DNA of 64,000 nt from positions 384,370-448,369 of the forward strand of contig CAVPDE010000016.1 of assembly GCA_963702565.1 (NCBI GenBank), written 5' to 3'. The DNA is from CAVPDE01 sp963702565. Lineage in GTDB: Bacteria > Desulfobacterota > DSM-4660 > Desulfatiglandales > HGW-15. Below, piece after piece: positions 8,331 to 17,700 of this stretch (its first letter is position 1; each line of letters starts with the position of its first letter). The notes beneath the pieces were generated by a model that searched no databases, was not told the DNA's origin, and worked only from the letters and a program-made list of their open reading frames with translations. A program made the translations under genes and the position numbers.

Positions 8331-9551
8331 TCACTTGGCTTTCTCCTGGAACCCTGTCACCTCCTTTCCCTCTTTGATCACATGGCGTGGAGCTTCATGA
8401 TCGGTTAACGCTTCCCATACGCTTTCCGCGTTCAGCACCACCAGGTTCGCCTGGTTTCCCTCCTTCATCTCGAATCCCGAAACGGCCATGGTCTGCGCCG
8501 CCCTCGTGGTGATGAGATCATAGAGGATTTCCATCTCCTCGAAGGTTGTCATCCACATCAAGTGGGACGCCAGAAACGCCACTTCGAGCATGTTGTTTCT
8601 GCCGTAGGGATAGTAAGCGTCGGCGATGTCATCCTGACCCAGGGCAACGGCAATGCCTTCATCGTAAAGGTCTCTGACCTTGGCGTGGAGCGGTCCGGTC
8701 TGGGGATCTGAAACCATACCGATTCGTGCTCTCTTGAGGAGCGCCGCGATCTTTCGGAAATAGGGTTCCGGGTACAGGGCAACGGCACGGGCGTGGTGGG
8801 CCGTAACCCTCCCCTGCCACCCTTCCTTGATCGTTTTTACGGCAAGCATCTCAAGCGTGCGAAGACCGGGATCCCCCGCATCGTCCATGAGCATGGAGAT
8901 GTCTTTGTCATACTCCTTGGCCAACTTGAACATCCGGTCGATGTGTTCGTGCGCATCCTCATCCGTGTATTCGATCCACGGTATCCCGCCCACCACATCG
9001 GCTCCGAGTTCCATGGCCTTTCGCAGGAAGTCCTCGGCGCCGGGATCCCGCACCACGCCGTCCTGAGGGAAGGCCACCACCTGGATGTCTACGGCCTCTT
9101 TGAATTCCTCTTTGGCCCTGAGCAGAGCCTTCACCCCCTCGAGCCTGGCCTTGGTGTCCGTGTCCGCAAAAGCGCGGAGGTGAGTGGTTCCGTACTTGAC
9201 CGCCAGTCGCAGGGCCTTCCTCACGTTCTCGATGATCCACGCTTCGTCATATTCCTCTTTGACCTTGGAGGCCAGTTCGATGGCGGTCATGGCCTTTCCC
9301 ATGGCTCCGCTCTGATAGGAGACCTGGGCCTTGTCCCCGATCATCGCCAGGGTGTAAACCTTGCAGAGGTGGAGGTGGGAGTTGACGAAAGACTCGGTGA
9401 CCAGCTTCCCGGACGCATCAATCGCCTTAAGGGACTCCCCTTTGAGTTTTTTTCTGATGCGGGAGATGCGTCCTTCTCTGATCCCGATATCCAGGAGATC
9501 TTTTCCTGAAAACCGGGTCCTTGCGTTACGGATCACGAGATCAAAAGCCAT
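8331..9551 (-). CDS. amidohydrolase, cytosine-deaminase-like, with altered metal site
   Basis: 406-aa member of the amidohydrolase superfamily, nearest by eye to bacterial cytosine deaminase/AtzC. The N-terminal metal motif HLHL is present near residue 60, as are a conserved His in VTAHHARA and GQDDIADAYYPYG carrying the usual Asp. However, the segment matching IDVHCDE of cytosine deaminase reads ISMLMDD, so the third metal His and the catalytic Glu look replaced, and the HDD His is Gln. The start at 9551 follows an AGAGGAAA ribosome site. It probably hydrolyses a C-N bond in a cyclic or amidine-type substrate in the cytoplasm; the reaction is unknown and chemistry may differ from cytosine deaminase. 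Confidence 0.88.
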   Translation of the reverse strand: MAFDLVIRNARTRFSGKDLLDIGIREGRISRIRKKLKGESLKAIDASGKLVTESFVNSHLHLCKVYTLAMIGDKAQVSYQSGAMGKAMTAIELASKVKEEYDEAWIIENVRKALRLAVKYGTTHLRAFADTDTKARLEGVKALLRAKEEFKEAVDIQVVAFPQDGVVRDPGAEDFLRKAMELGADVVGGIPWIEYTDEDAHEHIDRMFKLAKEYDKDISMLMDDAGDPGLRTLEMLAVKTIKEGWQGRVTAHHARAVALYPEPYFRKIAALLKRARIGMVSDPQTGPLHAKVRDLYDEGIAVALGQDDIADAYYPYGRNNMLEVAFLASHLMWMTTFEEMEILYDLITTRAAQTMAVSGFEMKEGNQANLVVLNAESVWEALTDHEAPRHVIKEGKEVTGFQEKAK

Positions 9552-9633
9552 GGTTTCCTCTCTCAAAGGCGCGCTTCACAATCGCGCCCTTTCATAGCAC
9601 CGACCCCACGCTTTGTCAAAATCAGATTCAATG

Positions 9634-9776
9634 GCTGTCGGCTGGAGCCGACAGCTTGAGGGACAAAGGGACAAAGATGCAAAGGCACAAAGCAGAAAAC
9701 CATTCCACTGTATCCTTTTATCCATTTCTTTCTTTGTGCCTATGTGCCTTTGCACCTTTGTGCCTCCGCGTTTTTC
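9634..9776. repeat. compound palindromic repeat (hairpin plus CACAAAGG words), copy A
   Basis: A perfect hairpin GCTGTCGGCT/AGCCGACAGC is followed by GGGACAAAGGGACAAAG-type words that pair with GTGCCTTTGCACCTTTGTGCC about 60 bp later. The same compound element occurs at 55202-55303. The right arm encodes the C-terminal tail of the cyclase gene. Confidence 0.75.
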
Positions 9777-10638
9777 TTGCCTCTTCGTGAAGCCAGGGAT
9801 TCAGTGCACCTGCCACATCCCCAAATTTCGTCAGCTGGGCTTTTTTCTTTTTCGCCAGCAGAGCCTCGTATCGGTCGTCCTCCACCATGGCCACGATCCT
9901 GCTGATGCTCGACTCTCCGTCCACAAAGCGCCACGGGAAGCAGCCGATCACGACCCGCTGATTCAACAGCAGGTCCATGTCCCCGCCCAGGCACTCGGCG
10001 TGAATGATGCCGTGATTGAACATCTCGATGTGCATGAGCTGGTACTTGTCATCTGAGAAAAATTCTTCCAGGCTTTTTCCGAACTTCTTTTGGAAAAAGG
10101 CCTCTGCCTCCTTGGCCTGGCGAGGCATCCACGTCCGGATGATCGTGTTCATGGGATGATCGGCACTGCCGCAGTCAACCCCGATCCACCGCAGCTTCTT
10201 TTTCTTCGCCCACTCGGCAAATTCCCTGTCCGGTCCGGGGTGTTTCACCATGTAGCGAATCTCATCCGCCGTAGGCTGGTCCCATCCATAGTGGTGGTAT
10301 CCGGTATGAATGATGAGAATGTCTCCCTCCTTCACCTCCACCCGCTCCTCCACCTGCTTGGAGGTGTAGAGATCGTAATCCGTGGTGCAGTCGCTGAGAT
10401 CAACGACCACCCCTTCGTGAACGAGAAAATCCAGATCCAGAGAGGCGATGTCTTTCCCCGGCGTGTAAAAGTGGATTTCTCCGTCGAGATGGGTTCCCAC
10501 GTGGTTGGAATGGGTGAGGAGCATGCCGTTGGCTCCGTTGGGAGCCAGTCTCTTGAAGTACTTGACCTGCAAGGGTTCATAGGTCGGCCAGGGCGGCGTT
10601 GCAATGCCCAGAGGCACGGTGAGATCGATGAATTTCAT
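9718..10638 (-). CDS. cyclase-family metal hydrolase (kynurenine-formamidase/isatin-hydrolase-like)
   Basis: 306-aa member of the cyclase family (PF04199), metal-dependent hydrolases that open cyclic amides or formamides. The metal motif is HVGTHLDGEIHF near residue 47, matching HxGTHxDxPxH. The start has a strong ribosome site (AAGGAGGAT just upstream). The last ~20 residues (KTRRHKGAKAHRHKERNG) are encoded by an intergenic palindromic repeat that has run into the reading frame, so the natural protein probably ended near residue 285. In this block it is a good candidate for ring opening or hydrolysis of an amide intermediate after oxidation by the molybdenum hydroxylase. Confidence 0.9.
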   Translation of the reverse strand: MKFIDLTVPLGIATPPWPTYEPLQVKYFKRLAPNGANGMLLTHSNHVGTHLDGEIHFYTPGKDIASLDLDFLVHEGVVVDLSDCTTDYDLYTSKQVEERVEVKEGDILIIHTGYHHYGWDQPTADEIRYMVKHPGPDREFAEWAKKKKLRWIGVDCGSADHPMNTIIRTWMPRQAKEAEAFFQKKFGKSLEEFFSDDKYQLMHIEMFNHGIIHAECLGGDMDLLLNQRVVIGCFPWRFVDGESSISRIVAMVEDDRYEALLAKKKKAQLTKFGDVAGALNPWLHEEARKTRRHKGAKAHRHKERNG

Positions 10639-10700
10639 AGATCCTCCTTAGCGTTATTTGACATGGTCATCATGTGGCTCCAGGTCCACCGTACAATCAG

Positions 10701-10781
10701 CAGGTCCACGGCACACAGTACACGGAAAAGATCCTTTCTTGTTATCTTTCCGTGTTCCGTGCCCCGTGAACCGTGTGCCGT
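10701..10781. repeat. palindrome of CACGGAACACGG-like words
   Basis: CAGGTCCACGGCACACAG...CACGGAAAAGAT pairs with ATCTTTCCGTGTTCCGTG...CCGTGTGCCGTC. It fills the gap between the DUF1116 stop and the cyclase ribosome site, and could be a 3' hairpin or operon-internal stabiliser. Confidence 0.65.
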
Positions 10782-10783
10782 CT

Positions 10784-12031
10784 TCAGTTTCCATACTTTT
10801 TCGCGAAGGCTTCGAGCGCATCGTGAAAGCAGTTCTCAGGCGGATGCACCAGCCCTGCTCCAACCATCCCGATGCCGGGCTCTTTGTGGGCAATCCCGGT
10901 GTTGATCGCCGGAAGGATCCCGGTTTCCACCACCTTCAACAGGTCAATCCCTGTGGGCGTGCCCCTGAAATCAAGGGTCGGGATCCGATAGGTGTCGTTT
11001 TCCTCCAGCGTGATTTCATACATCTGCCGGGTGTATCGGACCGCATCGCTCGCGTTTCCTCCCACAAATTTCACAATCGCCGGTGCAGCCGCCATGGCAA
11101 ACCCGCCGATGCCTGCGGTCTCGGTGATCACCGAGTCGCCGATGTCCCGTGCCGCATCCTTTGGCGAAAAACCAGGGAGATAAAGGCCCTCCACGATGCC
11201 TGCAGGCCCCGTGAACCACTGATCCCCGAGCCCGGACACCCGGATGCCGAACTCGGTCCCGTTCCTGGCCATGGTGGTCACCACGGAACTCCCTTCCACG
11301 GAAGCGGCCGCATCCACGGTGCACTTGCAGGAAGGCATGCTCAGGTTGAGGAAAAAGTGATCGTTCCCGTGAATGAAAGCCAGAATCCTCGCAATCTTCT
11401 CTCTGGTTTCATCGAGCATCACCAGGACCGGAGCGATTTCCCTGATGAAGAGAGAGGTCCCGGCCCTGTTGCGGTTGTGGCCCTCATCCCCCATTTGAAG
11501 AGCCTGGGCGATCATGCTTTTCATGTCGATAGGCCCATGCCGGCCAAGGGCTTTTTTCAGTGCCGGCGCCAGGTCCTCCGCCATCCAGCGGAGCCTTGCG
11601 AGGACTTCCTCTGAAAAGGCGCCGTAGCGAAGAACCTTGCCCAAGCCCTCGTTGAGCGTGCAGTAGGCCCGGTTCCCGAAGGTCTTGTTCTCCACCACCC
11701 AGACCGGCATGCTCCAGGTCACCACACCGGCCATGGGCCCTACGCTGGAATGGTGGTGGCACGGTTCAAAGAGGATATCCCCTGAGGCGGCCAGGGCTTC
11801 GGCTTCCTGCCGGTTCCCTGCAAGCCCCTCCAGGATCAGGCCCCCGATCACCGCGCCCTTCATGGGACCGCACATGTTCTCCCACATCACGGGCGGGCCG
11901 GCGTGGAGAATCAGGTTCCTCTTCATGCCTGGGATTGCTTGTCCCGCGATCGAAACATCGATGAGCTCAGGCTTAGCCTTCTGGATCCTGGAGACCGCCT
12001 CTTGATTCGCCTTTTCGATTTTCCCCTTCAT
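10784..12031 (-). CDS. DUF1116 protein (YlbE/AllG-like)
   Basis: 415-aa DUF1116 protein. Recognisable family stretches are ILHAGPPVMWENMCGPMKGAV near residue 40 and a central Gly-rich region. The ATG at 12031 has an AGAAGGAG ribosome site; the longer in-frame reading to 12103 would overlap the preceding small gene. In E. coli the homologue YlbE is encoded beside FdrA and YlbF, and the trio is reported to form oxamate carbamoyltransferase (oxalurate plus phosphate giving oxamate and carbamoyl phosphate). All three families are present here in one operon, so a carbamoyl-transfer role is inferred. A carbamate kinase, expected to use the carbamoyl phosphate, is not in the window. Confidence 0.9.
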   Translation of the reverse strand: MKGKIEKANQEAVSRIQKAKPELIDVSIAGQAIPGMKRNLILHAGPPVMWENMCGPMKGAVIGGLILEGLAGNRQEAEALAASGDILFEPCHHHSSVGPMAGVVTWSMPVWVVENKTFGNRAYCTLNEGLGKVLRYGAFSEEVLARLRWMAEDLAPALKKALGRHGPIDMKSMIAQALQMGDEGHNRNRAGTSLFIREIAPVLVMLDETREKIARILAFIHGNDHFFLNLSMPSCKCTVDAAASVEGSSVVTTMARNGTEFGIRVSGLGDQWFTGPAGIVEGLYLPGFSPKDAARDIGDSVITETAGIGGFAMAAAPAIVKFVGGNASDAVRYTRQMYEITLEENDTYRIPTLDFRGTPTGIDLLKVVETGILPAINTGIAHKEPGIGMVGAGLVHPPENCFHDALEAFAKKYGN

Positions 12032-12074
12032 TCGCTTGCTCCTTCTAATGCAGCCCATTGCAGTCAAGGTCTGT

Positions 12075-12254
12075 CTAGCGGTCCAGCTTGTCCAGCAGGG
12101 CAATCAAGTGCTTGTCACCGCCGGCAGGCGGCTTCCAGTCCATCTGAAGAACCTCCACCTCTTCTCTGCGCAAGTTGTCCGCAAAGGAGTCGAGACCCAT
12201 GTTGATGACCTTCAGCTCTTTGCTGAAAAGCTCATTGATCTTTCTTACGTTCAT
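12075..12254 (-). CDS. 59-aa protein resembling a detached FdrA C-terminal segment
   Basis: Small soluble protein MNVRKINELFSKELKVINMG..., ending with a DWKPPAGGD motif and a short amphipathic helix. The ATG overlaps the FdrA stop by 4 nt (ATGA), a strong sign that it is translated. I recall the pattern LKVINxGLxSFAxxL...VxWxPPAGGD as a segment attached to FdrA or DUF1116 proteins in other genomes; here it is free-standing. It is probably a small subunit of the FdrA/DUF1116/DUF2877 complex. It is easily missed because it is short. Confidence 0.75.
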   Translation of the reverse strand: MNVRKINELFSKELKVINMGLDSFADNLRREEVEVLQMDWKPPAGGDKHLIALLDKLDR

Positions 12255-13810
12255 CTCGCCCCCACCTTTCTGATCACATGAAGCGCCATGACCGCTGCCT
12301 GACAGTTCGACGGCATGACCAGACATCCGGCGCCTTCCAGCTTCTTGGTCTGCTCCGCCATGTTCTGGAAATCCTTTTCAGTGCCGGTTATGGATGCAAT
12401 GACCGAGAGATACCCCCCGCGTCCGGCAGCCCGAGCTTTTGCCTTAGCCACGCTCTCTGCAAGAGCCCCGCAGGGGTCCTCGTGGGCCCCATAACCAAGA
12501 ACAACATCCAGCAGCACAAGGGCGGTCTCCGGATCAGCCGCCTCCTTGGCGATCCTTTCCTCCCTGGGAGAAGGGTCGATCATGGGATGGGGTCTCCCCA
12601 GAGTGAACACATCGTCACCCATGTCCACGATCGCATGCCCCTCTGAGCGGTGGGGAGATTGAAGCGCTAAGCCGGGCTCCTTTCGGACATTGGAAAGAAT
12701 CCTGAAGCCCTCTTCTTCGAAAAGAGTGATGGCTTCTATGGCCAGGGTCCCTCCTGCAAAAAGCCCGCGAACATATTTCTGCTCAGGGGCCATGTTCTTC
12801 ACTTCCTCCTCAGCCAGTCCCGCTCTCTCCGCTTCCGAAAGAGACCCTCGCCCCTCACGGTATTCCTCCCCTTTCGACAAGGCCACGGCCATGGCCGCGG
12901 CTTCCTCCATGTTGCCGGAAAACAGGACGGATCCTCGAGTCCCGGACGGTTTACGCCCAGGGAAATGAACCACGCAAGGCTTTCCGGTGGCCTGCAGTTT
13001 AGAGAGAACCGTTGCCGCCACTTCTTCAGCAGGCGGTTTGGAAAGGACAACGATCACCCGGGTCTCCGGGTCCTGCTTCAAGGCTTCGATCCCCATGAGC
13101 ATCATCCGTCCCCTCACCCGACGATCCTGGAGGTCTCTTCCCCCTGTGCCTATGGCCTGAGAGATTCCGCCTCCCATTCGATCAATGCAGCAGCAGACTT
13201 CCTGGAGTCCTGACCCTGAGGCGGCCACAAGACCGATGGGCCCCCTCCTGACCACATTGGCAAAGCAGAGCGGCTTTCCGTTGAGGATGGCGGTTCCGCA
13301 GTCAGGGCCCATCATGAGAAGCCCCTTCTCCTGCGCCAGATCCTTCAGCTCCACCTCCTCTTCAACCGGGACATGGTCCGAGAAAATCATGACATGAAGT
13401 CCCTTGTTGAGCGCCAGCCTGGCTTCACGGCCGGCATAAGGGCCCGGAACCGAGATGACCGCAAGATTGGCATCAGGGAAGATCCTGAGCGCTCCATCGA
13501 GGCTCGCAGGACGGTACTCCCTCTCTTCTCCTCCGCGACTTTTCTTCTTCAGGATCTCTTCGGCACTCCGGCAGGCTTCTTCCGCTGCGTCCCAGGTCTC
13601 CGCCTCGATGGCGATGACCAGGTCATTCGGTTTGGCTGATTCCGCTTCTCCTGAGAGGAGACCGATCTCTTTCAATAGCCCCAGGTTGACTTCTGTTCCC
13701 ATGGCCACCACGGCTTCTTTGACGCCGGGCAAATGCTTCAGCGCCTTGGTGGCCAGCATGAGAAAGACCGAGTCATAATAGGCGTTCTTGCGAACCAGGA
13801 TCTTCTTCAC
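12251..13810 (-). CDS. fdrA: FdrA-family protein (succinyl-CoA-synthetase-like, AllF-like)
   Basis: 519-aa protein related to the alpha/beta folds of succinyl-CoA synthetase. The first half carries CoA-binding-like Rossmann segments (LMMGPDCGTAILNG near residue 165; GLVAASGSGLQEVCC). The second half has a ligase-like domain (VLLDVVLGYGAHEDP). The start is GTG at 13810 with GAGG 6 nt upstream. The E. coli homologue FdrA is encoded with DUF1116 and DUF2877 proteins in the allantoin region and is reported as part of oxamate carbamoyltransferase. This gene lies 57 nt downstream of DUF2877 and overlaps the 59-aa gene. The symbol is by family; substrate specificity is not established. Confidence 0.9.
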   Translation of the reverse strand: MKKILVRKNAYYDSVFLMLATKALKHLPGVKEAVVAMGTEVNLGLLKEIGLLSGEAESAKPNDLVIAIEAETWDAAEEACRSAEEILKKKSRGGEEREYRPASLDGALRIFPDANLAVISVPGPYAGREARLALNKGLHVMIFSDHVPVEEEVELKDLAQEKGLLMMGPDCGTAILNGKPLCFANVVRRGPIGLVAASGSGLQEVCCCIDRMGGGISQAIGTGGRDLQDRRVRGRMMLMGIEALKQDPETRVIVVLSKPPAEEVAATVLSKLQATGKPCVVHFPGRKPSGTRGSVLFSGNMEEAAAMAVALSKGEEYREGRGSLSEAERAGLAEEEVKNMAPEQKYVRGLFAGGTLAIEAITLFEEEGFRILSNVRKEPGLALQSPHRSEGHAIVDMGDDVFTLGRPHPMIDPSPREERIAKEAADPETALVLLDVVLGYGAHEDPCGALAESVAKAKARAAGRGGYLSVIASITGTEKDFQNMAEQTKKLEGAGCLVMPSNCQAAVMALHVIRKVGAR

Positions 13811-13867
13811 CGATGCCTCGCATCCTCATGAATTCCAAAGCCGTAACCGTTTATCTTTTTGAAATAG

Positions 13868-14797
13868 TCACAGGAAAAACCCCTGGGGGTATCCCTCAAA
13901 ACAGAAAACGAACCCCACCAGCGCATCTGTTCCCGAGGTCGCTCCGCGGCTCACGGCTTTGTCCACGGCATCCGCGATTTCCTGCTCCCCTTCCGCATCA
14001 GAGACGGACCGGACCGTTTCGATCAGATATTGGGGGAAATGCCCCTGGAGCGCTTGCCACAAGAGGGTTTTGCCTGCGTCATTGGTCCTGTTTATATCGA
14101 GCCGGAGGTCTTCTTTGCCATTGGGCCACGGTATCATGGGCTCCCGGCTGCCGGCAACCGCTTTTGCCTCGGCGGACAGGAGAAGTTTCAGCGCTTCTTC
14201 TCCCAACAGAACCCCTGCGATGAAATCATCCCCTGAGGGCGTTGACCCCGGCCCAAGTCCCACCAGGCCGGAGAGGACTTTGAGTCCTGCGGCTCGCGAC
14301 GCCGCCTTCTGAACCCCGCGCAGCACTTCCCTCGCCTTGGCCACGAAAGGATTCTCTGTTTCATCTTTGCAGAGGAGTCCGAGGAATCCGCCTTCTCTTC
14401 CCATCAAGAGAAGCGCGTCTTCAAGAAGAGAGACTTTTGAAGCGCCAAATCCTCTCACATCCTTCAGGGTGAGTGTGCCCTGCCAGGTCGGCCGCCCCAG
14501 GAGATCCACGACAAAATCCTCTGTGACCAGCCGGCGCCCGTCAAATCGGATCCGGTCTCCAGGGACAAGGCGTTTTTTTCGGTTCCTGAAAAGGCCGGGA
14601 ACGCAGACGCTCAGATAGGTCATGGCGCGAGGGTCTTCGACAAAGGAGACGAGGAGCCCCCGGCTGTAGCGCGTGTTCACGGCACCGGGGAAGGAGGAAA
14701 CGACCTCCCCCCATCCGGTCAGGCTCGGAACTCCTGCACCGACCAGGGTCGGCACCATCCGCTCTTTTCCCCCCATGTCAAGGCCGGCCTGTTCCAT
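13868..14797 (-). CDS. DUF2877 protein (YlbF/AllH-like)
   Basis: 309-aa DUF2877 protein. The diagnostic stretch is LVGLGPGSTPSGDDFIAGVLLG near residue 190. It is the first gene of the FdrA-DUF1116 set and the third expected component of an oxamate-carbamoyltransferase-like complex. The ATG at 14797 overlaps the end of the upstream secreted-protein gene by 20 nt and has only a weak ribosome site; an alternative ATG (MGGKERM) lies 7 codons in. Overlap with a gene of unrelated type suggests that the operon's promoter may lie inside the upstream gene. Confidence 0.88.
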   Translation of the reverse strand: MEQAGLDMGGKERMVPTLVGAGVPSLTGWGEVVSSFPGAVNTRYSRGLLVSFVEDPRAMTYLSVCVPGLFRNRKKRLVPGDRIRFDGRRLVTEDFVVDLLGRPTWQGTLTLKDVRGFGASKVSLLEDALLLMGREGGFLGLLCKDETENPFVAKAREVLRGVQKAASRAAGLKVLSGLVGLGPGSTPSGDDFIAGVLLGEEALKLLLSAEAKAVAGSREPMIPWPNGKEDLRLDINRTNDAGKTLLWQALQGHFPQYLIETVRSVSDAEGEQEIADAVDKAVSRGATSGTDALVGFVFCFEGYPQGFFL

Positions 14798-17700
14798 TTT
14801 TTTTGAACCTGATCGTCAACACTCCCGGAGACCATCCAGGTGCAGAAGCCTTGATGGTCACGTTTCGTGAATCCGCTTTGCTGGATTCGGCTATTGAAAG
14901 GTCAAAGAAGGTCATGGTCTCTCCCGCAGGAATAATCACAAAGGGAGGAACAGCCACTTCGGAAGGCTCGTCGGAAAATAGATCTACCACAAGATCGAAT
15001 GACAGGGGAGTTAGGATAGTGACGATCCCTTTTCTGCTCGGAGATTTCCCCCGTTCACCGTTCTCTTCCGCCACTCCGAGGAAAAGGTCTAGGGGCTCGT
15101 TGTCCTCTACATCGATTCTTCGTGCATCAGAGACCCAGCCGGGCACGGTTGCGCTGATCACCACTTCCCGAGTCCCGTCCACTTCCTGGTCATCAAGAAC
15201 CAGAATGGAGAATAGAGCGGACGTTTGTCCCGCCATAATCACGACCGTTGCAGGCACAATGATCTCCCCTGTATCTCCGGCGCTCAGATAGACCGTAATG
15301 TCCCTGTCCGGGGGAACGCTCAGGCTGACCTTACCCCGAAGGGGCAGCCAACCGTCGCTTTCTGTGACAAGGGTGGGGACCTCGATCGAGAGGACCGCAC
15401 TCTCGTTGTCATCGACTTCCATGGTTGCCCCGGCCGGAACATAACCCAGGGCAAAAGCCGTCACACGGACCGCTTGTGGTCCATCCACCAGCGCATCGTC
15501 CCAAATCGTCAAGTCAAAGGAAGCGGATGTCTGACCTGCCGGGATGATCATGCGGCCGGGGACGGAGACCTCTGAAGGATTGCTGGAAGTCAGGGTCACC
15601 GCGAGGTCCCTCTTGAGGGCCTCTTTTAGAATCACGGCTCCTCTTCCCACCAGAAGGCCATCTCCCTCGGCCACGGCCGGAGGAAGAACAACGGACAGAC
15701 TAATGAGATCGAGGGGCTCATTTCCCGGTGAACCGATCGTCTGAACCGGTGTGTTCTGGCTCCCAAAGGTCCCGTCTCCGAGCTGGCCGGACCCGTTGTC
15801 TCCCCACGTCCACACGGTTCCATCGTTCCGGAGGGCCAGACTATGATTGGCACCCGCTCCCAGGCCGATCACGCTGACCAGGTCAGACACTTGGACCGGA
15901 GTGCTGCTGGCCTGAAAGGTGCTGTTTCCCAGCTGGCCATGATCATTCTCTCCCCAGGCCCACACCGTTCCATTGGATTTCAGGGCCAAGCTGTGGGCTG
16001 CTCCCGCAGCGATAAGGATAACCCCAGATAACCCCTCGACCGACACAGGGATTGTCCTGTAATCAAAGGACGGATCCCCCAGCTGTCCCTCCCAGTTCCG
16101 GCCCCAGGCCCACACCTTTCGATCGCTCTGAATCACCAGGCCGTGATAGCCGCCTGCCCCAACAGAGACAACGTGAGACAGACCAGAAACCTGCACAGGC
16201 GCGGTTCTGGTGTGAAACGACCCATCCCCGAGCTGACCGTCACCGTTCGCTCCCCACGCCCACAGGGTTCCATCCTTTCTGAGAGCATAGTTGTGGTAAT
16301 GCCCTGCGGCAATCGCGATCACCTCGGCCAAGCCGAAAACCCGTATGGGAATCTTGCTGTTCTCTGTCGTTCCATTGCCAAGCTGCCCTGAACTGTTATC
16401 TCCCCACGTCCACACGGTCCCATCCTTCTTGAGTGCGAGGGAATGGGAATACCCTGCTGCAATGGCCACACCCTCAGTGAGATGAGGCACTGAAACAGGG
16501 TGAGTTCTTGACAAGAAGGTTCCGTCGCCCAATTGGCCGTTACTGTTATCCCCCCAGGCCCAAACCCCTCCGTTACCGGTAAGGGCCAGGGTGTGGTTTC
16601 CCCCCCCTGCAACGGCAAACACGTCACTGATGGAGGTCATCCGAAACGGGGCGCCTCTGTTCGTCGTTGCATCGTCACCCAGCTGACCGGACCCGTTGTC
16701 TCCCCACGACCAGACCGTGCCGTTGTCGTCGAGCCCCAGGGAGTGAAAGTCCCCTGCGGCTATGGAGGGCGAGAACCTGGCGTCCTCACGGTCATCAAGA
16801 ACCACCAGGGTAGCGAACCCCGAAGTCCAGCCCGGAACCGAGGCCGTGATCGTGACCGTCTGCGGACCGTCAATGACCACATCATTCCCGATGGTCAGAT
16901 CGAACTGGGCGGAGGTCCCTCCCTTGGGAATCCTGACGCTTTCCGGAACCGTCACTTCCGTCACATCGTCACTGGACAATAGCACCACGACATCCTTGTC
17001 GACCGGAGCGCTGGGTCGGACCGTCCCCCGCAAAGGGAGAAGGCCTTCCCCTTCTGTTGCGATCTCAGGGACATCCAAAATCAGCGTGGCCGATTCGTTG
17101 TCGTTCACCCGGACGGCTCCACTGACCGAGCCGCCACCCGGGAGAGTCGCGGTGATTGTCACGGTTTGAGTCCCGTCCAGGAGTTCGTCGTCCATCGTCG
17201 TCAAATCAAAGAGAACCGAGCTCTCTCCTGCAGGGAATACGATCGTCTTGTCTACGATCAACTCCGTGGGGTCGGAAGAGGTCATGAGGATCTCAAGGCC
17301 GACAGGTGGGGGAATCAATGCCCCAAGGGTCGCCGGAGCGATCCGATCTGTGTCTTTGCCTTCTGTGACGCTGTCCGGGAGGCTCAGAAAGAAACAGGAA
17401 GGATAATCGTTAAGATTGCTCTCCGCGAAATCCGCCGGTGTTCCTCCTCCTCTCGAAAGTCCTGCGAGACCGTCCCCTATGGCAACCTCCAGGTGGGTAA
17501 GACGAAGTGTACCGTCAAAAAACATTTCGATCTGGAAACTGTTACGCTTTCCTGAATGGTTCTTGGGCACCTCCTGGAAGGTGACTGTCACCCTGTCCGC
17601 CAACTGCTTCCAGGAGACCTTACCGCCATGGGAAGGGTTCAAATCGTCAAATAGGGCTGAAAGGCGAGGCTGGCTGAAATGCCTGGCCAGCGACTCCTGG

